In this document: positions 1-5,047 of the stretch, one piece after another
Numbering within the stretch: position 1 is the first letter of the stretch
How the letters are laid out: each line of letters begins with the position of its first letter
Source: Euryarchaeota archaeon UBA88
GTDB lineage: Archaea; Thermoplasmatota; Poseidoniia; Poseidoniales; Poseidoniaceae
DNA length: 11,894 bases
Direction: 5' to 3'
NCBI GenBank assembly: GCA_002499545.1
Contig: DAME01000032.1
Span: forward strand, 1 to 11,894
Translations under genes and position numbers: made by a program
The notes under the pieces: generated by a model
The model's input: the letters and a program-made list of their open reading frames with translations, nothing else
What the model was told of the DNA's origin: nothing
The model's database searches: none

Positions 1-543
1 GCGACCGTCACAACTGCAGACGTTGAAGCAAGCAACGGTGTCATCCATGTGATTGACGCAGTGCTCATGCCGCCAGTAGACTCTGTTGACGAACCAGCAC
101 CAACACCGTGTGACGTTACCGTACGAATCGCACCAAGCGGACTCAAGTACAGTCCTGCAGAAGTCTCGATCACCGTCGGACAAACCGTGTGCTGGCAGTG
201 GACCAATGAATCCATGGCTCACAACGTGCGAGAGGTTGATGGCGACATGTCAACAACCTTCAAAGCAAACGGAATTACCTCCGGTGAATCCATGACGACC
301 GTTGATTTCCGTCACACCTTCGACACAGACAGCACCACATTTTACTACGCTTGTGAACCTCACTTGGCAGCCGGAATGTACGGTAAAGTCATCGTTGGAG
401 ACGGCGGTGCAGTCGTCATGCCACCGGCTGACGTCCCAGATACCGATGACGACAGCAGCGAGTCAGTTCCAGGCTTCCTAACTCTCATGACCACTGTTGC
501 ACTCGCTGGAGCAGCCATCGTTGCTTCTCGCCGTAACGAATGA
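1..543 (+). CDS. FAS1-cupredoxin surface protein with PGF-CTERM anchor (5' partial)
   Basis: The reading frame is open from base 1, so the gene starts upstream; 180 residues are visible. The first ~25 residues, with the string NGVIHVIDAVLMPP, match the C-terminal strand of a fasciclin (FAS1) domain. After a Pro-rich linker comes a plastocyanin/halocyanin-like type I copper domain (visible residues ~36-135). All four expected copper ligands are present: His74 (AHNV), Cys118 and His121 (CEPH) and Met126. An acidic Asp/Ser linker leads to PGF at 157-159, a hydrophobic helix and a terminal RRNE. This is the PGF-CTERM signal processed by archaeosortase A and attached to lipid. Inference: a membrane-anchored, outward-facing blue copper electron carrier with an adhesion-type domain. 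An in-frame GTG at 49 lies inside the FAS1 tail and is not a credible start. Redox partner and full domain count cannot be seen here. Confidence 0.88.
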   Translation, partial: ATVTTADVEASNGVIHVIDAVLMPPVDSVDEPAPTPCDVTVRIAPSGLKYSPAEVSITVGQTVCWQWTNESMAHNVREVDGDMSTTFKANGITSGESMTTVDFRHTFDTDSTTFYYACEPHLAAGMYGKVIVGDGGAVVMPPADVPDTDDDSSESVPGFLTLMTTVALAGAAIVASRRNE

Positions 544-594
544 GACAAGGGTAGCGATACCAGTCCGATGACATCGGTAACGGTGTAGCAGTGG

Positions 595-620
595 CCCGTG
601 CTGTAAACAATCAGTACGGG
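595..620 (+). terminator. Hairpin after the cupredoxin gene, possible terminator
   Basis: Bases 595-603 (CCCGTGCTG) pair with 612-620 (CAGTACGGG) over 9 bp with one G-T wobble and an 8-base loop. It lies 52 bp after the cupredoxin stop and upstream of the next gene. No U-tract follows, and archaeal termination usually relies on T-runs, so an mRNA 3' structure is as likely as a true terminator. Confidence 0.35.
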
Positions 621-648
621 TCTCTGCAATCACCGAACTCCAATGCGG

Positions 649-681
649 CAGTTCAATAACTGACATCTGTTACACGAACTG
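649..681 (+). promoter_or_regulatory. Candidate promoter with nested inverted repeats before the 137-aa gene
   Basis: A weak TATA-like stretch (TTCAATA, about 652-658) is centred some 30 bp before the ATG at 688, which would fit a leaderless or nearly leaderless transcript. It sits in a 5-bp palindrome (CAGTT 649-653 / AACTG 658-662). CAGTTC at 649-654 is also complementary to GAACTG at 676-681. No Shine-Dalgarno motif precedes the ATG. The repeats could be an operator, but they are short and may be chance. Confidence 0.3.
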
Positions 682-687
682 AACATA

Positions 688-1101
688 ATGTCTAAGCCCG
701 TCCGTAAAAGTCGAGACCTTGACCACTTAATGGAGCAAAACTCGACAGAGCTCGATTTCCTTTCAGCCTATGGAGGTTCATCTTCACACGGAGATGGAAG
801 TGAGATATTCTCCGCATTGCGTCGCTTCCTCAAAGCAGGTAACGTGTCGTTTCAACTCAACGCTAAAGAAACGGCTCTCAGTTTTGATTTTGGCAAAGCA
901 TCGATTGAACCAACGGGATGTAAAGTACTCTTCAAAGGCAAGAATCTTCCACTGGTTGCAAGCGATGTACTTCAACACGGATTTGCCCATGGAAAGCTCA
1001 CCAAGCAACGTACGTCATGCACGGTCACTATGGTTGAATGGGGTGCTGAACAACGCCGCTTCATAGAGCGGATCGTTGAATTCCTCAATCACGACCAATG
1101 A
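688..1101 (+). CDS. Hypothetical protein, 137 aa
   Basis: I do not recognise this protein. It starts at ATG 688, the first ATG of the frame, with no Shine-Dalgarno motif. There is no signal peptide or membrane segment, so it is predicted cytoplasmic. The N-terminus (residues 1-~45) is polar, with a Ser/Gly stretch (GGSSSHGDGS). It is followed by an apparent alpha/beta core: a short helix (EIFSALRRFLKAG), alternating strands (NVSFQLNAKETALSFDFG, then CKVLFKG) and a final amphipathic helix (QRRFIERIVEFL). Two cysteines lack a metal-site spacing. Its last 17 bp overlap the 3' end of the minus-strand gene at 1085-1657. Codon use and length suggest a real gene, but function is unknown and existence rests on the open frame alone. 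Confidence 0.6.
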   Translation: MSKPVRKSRDLDHLMEQNSTELDFLSAYGGSSSHGDGSEIFSALRRFLKAGNVSFQLNAKETALSFDFGKASIEPTGCKVLFKGKNLPLVASDVLQHGFAHGKLTKQRTSCTVTMVEWGAEQRRFIERIVEFLNHDQ

Positions 1102-1657
1102 GTATTGCCGCCATGGCGATACTGGCAGAGGCAGTGATGAGACCGAATCCGGGCAGTGAACTCTCCTCAGAATTACTTGCACAAGCATCGTCGACGTAGT
1201 CGTCGCCACCCCATCCAGAGTCTTGCTGGAAGTAGCACGAGGACCATGTCGTATACCAGTCGCCTTGCGGAAAGTTGGTGTAGGAATCGTCACTGTAAAT
1301 CGCCTTCACTCGCCAGTTGATGTAGGTGTGGTCAGAAGGTGGCGTTACCGAAACGGAATGCGATTTGTTGGTAACGGTTGCATCCATTTTGAGGGGTGGG
1401 TCGCAGACACCGTCGTTGGTGCAGATCTGTGTGGTAATCTCGAACGTGGTGCCGTTGTCAAACGCCTCATCGCTCATGACGATGGTCAAGTCCCAGCCGA
1501 TTCCGTCGACCGAAGGTGAATCTCGCTCAGTAATCGAAAACGGGACATCATCGTCAGAAGGATTGACGTCTTCTCCAGCCGTCCCACTCGCTCCAAGCGA
1601 GGCAGGGATGAACATCATTGAGGTAATCAGAACAGCGATGAGAGCTCGAGGTTGCAT
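1085..1657 (-). CDS. Secreted PGF-CTERM-anchored protein of unknown function
   Basis: This 190-aa protein has an N-terminal signal peptide (residues 1-~23; MQPR followed by a hydrophobic stretch ending near SLGA). An acidic linker (EDVNPSDDD) leads into a beta-rich ectodomain with several Trp/Tyr-rich strands. The ectodomain has four cysteines (CTNDGVC, SSCYF and DDAC), which could form disulfides outside the cell. The C-terminus has an SLPGFG motif (PGF at 169-171), a hydrophobic segment and a short IGRD end, a PGF-CTERM sorting signal with a weaker basic tail than usual. Inference: exported, then cleaved and lipid-anchored by an archaeosortase. I recognise no catalytic motif. The ectodomain could be an Ig-like or jelly-roll fold, which is a guess. 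The start at 1657 is supported by a well-placed TATA box and by the signal peptide beginning directly there. Confidence 0.8.
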   Translation of the reverse strand: MQPRALIAVLITSMMFIPASLGASGTAGEDVNPSDDDVPFSITERDSPSVDGIGWDLTIVMSDEAFDNGTTFEITTQICTNDGVCDPPLKMDATVTNKSHSVSVTPPSDHTYINWRVKAIYSDDSYTNFPQGDWYTTWSSCYFQQDSGWGGDDYVDDACASNSEESSLPGFGLITASASIAMAAILIGRD

Positions 1658-1678
1658 AACTTTGCTATATTGGGTTGG

Positions 1679-1685
1679 TATTTAT
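1679..1685 (-). promoter_or_regulatory. TATA box, leaderless promoter for the PGF-CTERM gene
   Basis: On the minus strand the sequence reads ATAAATA, centred about 25 bp before the ATG at 1657. That is the usual distance from an archaeal TATA box to the transcription start, so the mRNA would begin at or within a few bases of the start codon. No Shine-Dalgarno motif lies between. The 51-bp gap from the upstream PUA gene has room for this separate promoter. Confidence 0.55.
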
Positions 1686-1708
1686 GTGTAGGGATGAAAC
1701 GAGTTCAC

Positions 1709-2218
1709 TCACAACTCCATGTCCCACAATTCATCTCCAACCCAATGCAAAGTTTTGATGCCCTTACCCTTGGTGGAGGATACCAACTCTTCAGCATCCA
1801 TTGTTGACCAACCAATAGCGAGTGGGCGCTTGTGTTTCATATCGCGAATCCAGACAAGGTCGCCGTTCTGAACCGTTGATTCAGCAGCGTGAACGCCCGC
1901 AACCATGCAATCAGCACCTTTCATCAAGAACGGAATTGCTCCGTGGTCAACTTCGACCCATTTCCCCGCTTCTCCGTGTTCTAAAAAACCGCGAAGAGTG
2001 AGAAAAACAAAGCGCTCCTGCTCGTCGTTTTGAACTTCCACCGCTTTGGCGATTTTGTCGACCAGCACCATGCTCCACGTTCCATATTCAGCCATTTCGA
2101 TGAATGCACCCTCGACATCGAGGTCAATACCCAATGCTTGTTCCAGTGTTTTGAGCAGCGGAGCAATTTTTTTCTTCCGGACAGGACGGCGTTTTTTCAT
2201 CGTCCAGTCGCGGCTCAT
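1709..2218 (-). CDS. PUA-domain RNA-binding protein, archaeal MCT-1/Tma20-like
   Basis: This 169-aa protein matches the archaeal family related to eukaryotic MCT-1/Tma20 and the N-terminal part of ligatin/eIF2D, factors tied to translation initiation and ribosome recycling. It has a very basic start (KKRRPVRKKK, residues ~8-17), a small N-terminal domain (to ~87) and a C-terminal PUA domain (~88-163). PUA landmarks are VDHGAIPFLMKGADCMVAGV, NGDLVWI, PLAIGWSTM and the closing KGKGIKTLHWVGDELW. The role in archaea is inferred: RNA or ribosome binding in the cytoplasm. Start choice is uncertain. ATG 2218 has a GTGAG element 6 nt upstream, while ATG 2200 (MKKRRP) fits the family N-terminus slightly better. 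The frame stays open further upstream to 2314, but that part overlaps the divergent enzyme gene and resembles nothing in the family. Confidence 0.87.
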   Translation of the reverse strand: MSRDWTMKKRRPVRKKKIAPLLKTLEQALGIDLDVEGAFIEMAEYGTWSMVLVDKIAKAVEVQNDEQERFVFLTLRGFLEHGEAGKWVEVDHGAIPFLMKGADCMVAGVHAAESTVQNGDLVWIRDMKHKRPLAIGWSTMDAEELVSSTKGKGIKTLHWVGDELWDMEL

Positions 2219-2232
2219 GAACATCTCACAGA

Positions 2233-2904
2233 GTGACTGCTTTTCACGATTGGCGTGACCCTGTGTTTGATGAAGGGGAATCTCCTCATCTGCACATGGC
2301 CCTGTGGTGTACAATCCGAACCTTCGCCAAACACGCCGCTGAATTGGGCAATGAATCCCCTACTGCTCCGATTTTTTTTGTCAAACCGAACAATTGCCTT
2401 CAACGAACCGGTCCAGTCGCTGTTTCCTCGCATCCAGGCGAGGTTCACCATGAGGTTGAGTGCGTCGTGAGGTTGGACCAACACGCTCAGCCAGAGGCGA
2501 TTGCGGTTGGATTGGACTTGACAGATCGCGCAACGCAGTCGGACTTGCGAAACGAACAACTTCCATGGACAAAAGGAAAATGCTTTCGTGGCAGCGCCTA
2601 TGTTGGAGGCTTTGTCGAGTGGGATTCTTCGCTCGCTTCACTGATTGACCCTGCTGAAGGTCTCGTACTTCGTCTATGGGTCAACGACGTATTGGTGCAG
2701 TCCGCACCGTTGTCTGAAATGACCATTACGCCGTCGATGCAGGTCGAAGAGCTGCTTACATGGGCACCTGTTTCAGCTGGTGATTATCTGTTCACCGGAA
2801 CGCCTGCTGGAGTCGGGCAATTGTTCAAGGGTGATTCGATTCATGCGACCCTTGAAAACCAACAAGGAAGCGTACTTTCGTCGATTCAAGCCCGCTGTGA
2901 TTGA
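2233..2904 (+). CDS. Fumarylacetoacetate hydrolase (FAH) family protein, YcgM/FAHD1-like
   Basis: This 223-aa enzyme belongs to the FAH superfamily, small acylpyruvase / fumarylpyruvate hydrolase / oxaloacetate-handling branch. Signatures in order: the lid His-Glu pair (His34 and Glu37 in KHAAE), the metal-binding Glu74 and Glu76 (HHEVE) and Asp95 (GLDLTDR), Lys114 and Lys116 (PWTKGKCF), and the closing GDYLFTGTPAGVGQLFKGD. The GTG start at 2233 is chosen because the first residues (FHDWRDPVFDE) resemble the N-terminus of E. coli YcgM, which has nearly the same length; the next in-frame ATG (2296) would remove them. Substrate cannot be assigned from sequence. Odd: the usual Arg-Asp-x-Gln after the metal Asp reads Arg-Ala-Thr-Gln. 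It lies divergent to the PUA gene with only 14 bp between starts, and its stop is 55 bp before the S8e ATG. Confidence 0.85.
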   Translation: MTAFHDWRDPVFDEGESPHLHMALWCTIRTFAKHAAELGNESPTAPIFFVKPNNCLQRTGPVAVSSHPGEVHHEVECVVRLDQHAQPEAIAVGLDLTDRATQSDLRNEQLPWTKGKCFRGSAYVGGFVEWDSSLASLIDPAEGLVLRLWVNDVLVQSAPLSEMTITPSMQVEELLTWAPVSAGDYLFTGTPAGVGQLFKGDSIHATLENQQGSVLSSIQARCD

Positions 2905-2914
2905 GGGTTGAATT

Positions 2915-2922
2915 CTTATATG
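2915..2922 (+). promoter_or_regulatory. TATA-like element of the S8e-SRP19 transcript
   Basis: CTTATATG lies just after the stop of the FAH-family gene and about 42 bp before the S8e ATG. With a start site about 25 bp downstream, the mRNA would carry a leader of roughly 15-20 nt. That leader contains AAGGTGG (2946-2952), a Shine-Dalgarno match 7 nt before ATG 2960, which also supports that start over the upstream in-frame ATG at 2942. Confidence 0.5.
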
Positions 2923-2959
2923 CCTTGTTGGTCGCTTTGCCTTGCAAGGTGGCATCTTT

Positions 2960-3340
2960 ATGGCTCAATGGCACGGTATCTCTCGACGTAAACCAAGTGG
3001 CGGACGCAAAGTTCAGGCTCGCAGCAAGCGTTCTACTGAAATTTCTTCCGAGAAGCAAATGGCTCTTGTTGGTGAGCCAAAGCGCAAGATTTACCGCCGG
3101 ACCGGTGGAAACACACTCGTTCGTGTCATGTCCGAGAACCGTGTCTCCATTAACGACCAAAAGAAGGGAACAACCGTTCTTGGTACCATTCAAAACGTTA
3201 TTGAAAACGAATCGGACCCCAACTACGTCCGTCGTAATATTCTGGTTAAGGGAGCCATTATCGAAACCGACAAGGGTCGAGTTCGTATCACTTCCCGACC
3301 AGGCAAAGACGGTGCAATCAACGGCGTTCTTTTGGACTGA
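2960..3340 (+). CDS. rps8e: 30S ribosomal protein S8e
   Basis: This 126-aa protein is the archaeal/eukaryotic-type small-subunit protein S8e, which binds 16S rRNA and has no bacterial counterpart. The N-terminus has the family pattern (MAQWHGISRRKPSGGRKV), rich in Arg and Lys. The core includes GEPKRK, then GTIQNVIENESDPNYVRRNI, then LVKGAIIET and RVRITSRPGKDG, ending in NGVLLD. The length is normal for archaea. The start at 2960 is preferred over ATG 2942 because it begins the conserved MAQWHG motif and has an AAGGTGG ribosome-binding site 7 nt upstream. SRP19 follows 58 bp later on the same strand with its own ribosome-binding site, so a two-gene transcript is likely. Identification is firm. 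Confidence 0.96.
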   Translation: MAQWHGISRRKPSGGRKVQARSKRSTEISSEKQMALVGEPKRKIYRRTGGNTLVRVMSENRVSINDQKKGTTVLGTIQNVIENESDPNYVRRNILVKGAIIETDKGRVRITSRPGKDGAINGVLLD

Positions 3341-3398
3341 TACCTCACTGCGTAGGTTTCAAGCCAACTGCGCTCCACGGCGTAACAGGTGAACTGAT

Positions 3399-3857
3399 AT
3401 GGACCACAATCCCGACCGCGTTTGTGTTTGGCCGGGTTACTTCAACATCCGCACATCACGTCGAAGCGGACGGCGAGTTCCAAAAGATTCCTCCGTGATC
3501 AAACCTGACCTTGAGGGGCTCTTCTTGGCTTCTCGAAAGCTCGGTCTCAAGAAAATTAAGCGTGAAGAAAACATATCACACCCTTCCCGTCCTCACATGA
3601 ATGAAGGGCGTATGTGGGTGTCTCGCTCAGGCTTTACTCAATCGGTGGGTGCAAATTCGAAGGAAGAATTGCTTCAACTCATCGGAGCACAGTGGCGGCA
3701 AATGCAGCGTGAACAAAAGCAAGCTTCCAAAGAACAATTGGCTAAAACTCAGGCTACCGGTCGTCGTCGTAATCGCCAACAACCGAATTCGGGTGGTGGC
3801 TCAAGCAAACCGCAGCGCTCAGGATTCAAGAAACGTTCAGGGTTCAAGAAACGCTGA
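3399..3857 (+). CDS. srp19: Signal recognition particle protein SRP19 with long basic tail
   Basis: SRP19 binds 7S SRP RNA and helps load SRP54, so that signal-sequence proteins reach the membrane. The core (about residues 7-100) carries VWPGYFNIRTSRRSGRRVPK, a helix with KLGLKKIK, and NEGRMWVSR, equivalent to the conserved GRV RNA-contact region. From ~101 to 152 the protein is unusually extended: a Gln/Lys-rich helix (QMQREQKQASKEQ), then GRRRNRQQ, a Gly/Ser stretch and a tandem RSGFKK repeat. Archaeal SRP19 is usually around 90-100 aa, so the tail adds about half again. A likely role is extra RNA contact, which is inference. AGGTGA lies 6 nt before the ATG. The stop is one base from the stop of the convergent aminotransferase gene. 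Confidence 0.93.
   Translation: MDHNPDRVCVWPGYFNIRTSRRSGRRVPKDSSVIKPDLEGLFLASRKLGLKKIKREENISHPSRPHMNEGRMWVSRSGFTQSVGANSKEELLQLIGAQWRQMQREQKQASKEQLAKTQATGRRRNRQQPNSGGGSSKPQRSGFKKRSGFKKR
3816..3854 (+). repeat. 18-bp tandem repeat encoding RSGFKK twice
   Basis: Two 18-bp units (3816-3833 and 3834-3851) each encode Arg-Ser-Gly-Phe-Lys-Lys, followed by a final Arg codon at 3852-3854 and the stop. The copies differ at two third positions (CGC/CGT and GGA/GGG). This looks like a recent in-frame duplication at the end of SRP19. Confidence 0.85.
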
Positions 3858-3866
3858 ATCACAGCG
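3852..3866. terminator. Small hairpin spanning both convergent stop codons
   Basis: CGCTG (3852-3856) pairs with CAGCG (3862-3866) around a 5-base loop. The stop codons of SRP19 (3855-3857, +) and the aminotransferase (3859-3861, -) lie in or at the edge of this loop. A shared transcript-end structure is possible, but with only 5 bp and no T-run the evidence is weak. Confidence 0.25.
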
Positions 3867-4878
3867 GTACTTCATGAAGCCATCCAAAGAGGTCTTCAAG
3901 GGTCTCGTTTTGGATTCCAACCAATTGGTTGTACAACTGTTGAGTCACCGAACCGGGTTGTCCGTCTCCATAGGTTACTTTGCTCTCGCCTTTGGTAATC
4001 GAGCCAATCGGGGAAATCACCGCTGCGGTGCCACAGCAAAATGCTTCATCGGCTGCCATAGCGAACTGCGCTGAAACTTTTGTTTCTTGAACCTCCATTC
4101 CATTATGGCGAGCCAGTTGGATGATTGAATCTCGCGTGATACCTGGTAGAATTGTTCCCGTCAGTTCCGGCGTGTAGAGCACGCCGTCCTTGACGCAAAA
4201 GAAATTGGCAGCCCCTACCTCTTCGACAAAGGTGTGGGTTTCAGCATCGAGATAGATGACTTCTGCAAATCCTGCGGCTTTGGCGTTCTTGCTGGGCATC
4301 ATGCCAGGTGCATAGTTTCCGATTGCCTTAACGCCGCCTGAACCGCCCGGAGCGGCTCGATGAAATTCTTCTGAAATAAGCAAATCAATGGCCGTCACGC
4401 CGCCTTTGAAATATGGGCCTACGGGCGTGACGTACACCAAGAAGGTGTAGGATGGTGCTGGAGACACCCCCAGTACGGCACCGGACCCCATCAAGAGTGG
4501 GCGAACATACATGGCGCCCTTTCCAGTTGGTGGGACCCACTTGAGGTTGGCTTGGACACACTGTTCAACCGCATCGACAAAAATTGATTCGGGAACGGGT
4601 GGCATCTTGAGACGATCTGCTCCTCGTTGCATCCTTCGGGCGTTTTCTTCTGGGCGGAAAAACACGACTCGACCCTTTGAGGTTCGATACGCCTTCATGC
4701 CCTCAAACAGTCCCTGTCCGTAATTCATCACGCCTGCGGCAGGTGACATTTCGATTGGACCATAGGGCCGCAAGTTTCCCGGCATCCACGGGTCATCAGC
4801 GGAAGTTTCAGTGAGGTACATTGTGTCGGTTGGTGTAAGTGAGAATGTCAGACTGTCCCAATCAATTTCTTCCGCCAT
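3859..4878 (-). CDS. ilvE: Branched-chain amino acid aminotransferase
   Basis: This 339-aa, PLP-dependent, fold-type IV enzyme transfers an amino group between Leu/Ile/Val and 2-oxoglutarate, the last step of branched-chain synthesis. Motifs: YGQGLFEGMKAYR near the N-terminus, YVRPLLMG, VYVTPVGPYFKGG, the PLP lysine in GGSGGVKAIGNYA (Lys184 from this start), FVEEVGAANFF, and ELTGTILPGITRDSI. These strings and the ~340-aa length fit the type II group, which includes mitochondrial and Bacillus-like enzymes, better than the ~300-aa E. coli IlvE type. ATG 4878 is chosen because GAGGTG lies exactly 6 nt upstream; an in-frame GTG at 4887 falls inside that ribosome-binding site. The gene stands alone, with no other ilv or leu genes nearby. 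It is divergent from DNA polymerase B and convergent with SRP19. A bacterial origin by transfer is possible but not shown. Confidence 0.95.
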   Translation of the reverse strand: MAEEIDWDSLTFSLTPTDTMYLTETSADDPWMPGNLRPYGPIEMSPAAGVMNYGQGLFEGMKAYRTSKGRVVFFRPEENARRMQRGADRLKMPPVPESIFVDAVEQCVQANLKWVPPTGKGAMYVRPLLMGSGAVLGVSPAPSYTFLVYVTPVGPYFKGGVTAIDLLISEEFHRAAPGGSGGVKAIGNYAPGMMPSKNAKAAGFAEVIYLDAETHTFVEEVGAANFFCVKDGVLYTPELTGTILPGITRDSIIQLARHNGMEVQETKVSAQFAMAADEAFCCGTAAVISPIGSITKGESKVTYGDGQPGSVTQQLYNQLVGIQNETLEDLFGWLHEVPL

Positions 4879-4884
4879 GTACAG

Positions 4885-4890
4885 CACCTC
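4885..4890 (-). promoter_or_regulatory. Ribosome-binding site of ilvE
   Basis: The minus strand reads GGAGAGGTG, with GAGGTG at 4885-4890 and 6 nt before ATG 4878. It fits the archaeal anti-Shine-Dalgarno (GGAGGTGATC type) and decides the start. It also implies a leadered transcript. I see no convincing TATA box in the 169 bp shared with the polymerase gene. Confidence 0.7.
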
Positions 4891-5036
4891 TCCAACATGT
4901 CGACCAAGGTGATTCGGCTTTCAATCATTCCTCTATCTTCGCATGGTCGAGAAATGGGTTTTTGCACTGTCGCCGATTGAAGATACACATGGATGGAGTG
5001 GCAAGGGCAATAGAGTGCGCCTTCATCCTTCAGTGC

Positions 5037-5043
5037 GGGGTGG
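5037..5043 (+). promoter_or_regulatory. Ribosome-binding site of DNA polymerase B
   Basis: GGGGTGG ends 4 nt before ATG 5048. It supports that start over the in-frame ATG at 4943, which has no such motif. Confidence 0.5.
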
Positions 5044-5047
5044 CAGC

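Noticed and set aside
360..629. An 89-codon minus-strand frame over the end of the cupredoxin gene
   Set aside because: It is mostly antisense to the PGF-CTERM tail and linker, with Ser/Pro-rich low-complexity content; no promoter or ribosome-binding site seen.
544..687. A possible tRNA or small RNA gene in the gap
   Set aside because: One good hairpin is present, but no T-arm GTTC motif, anticodon arm or cloverleaf pairing could be found.
2219..2314. N-terminal extension of the PUA protein to position 2314
   Set aside because: It would run across the start of the FAH-family gene, and the added residues do not resemble the family N-terminus, which begins with the basic KKRRPVRKKK segment.
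2901..3392. A 163-codon plus-strand open frame overlapping S8e
   Set aside because: It lies out of frame with the well-conserved S8e gene and has no recognisable motif or plausible start signal of its own.
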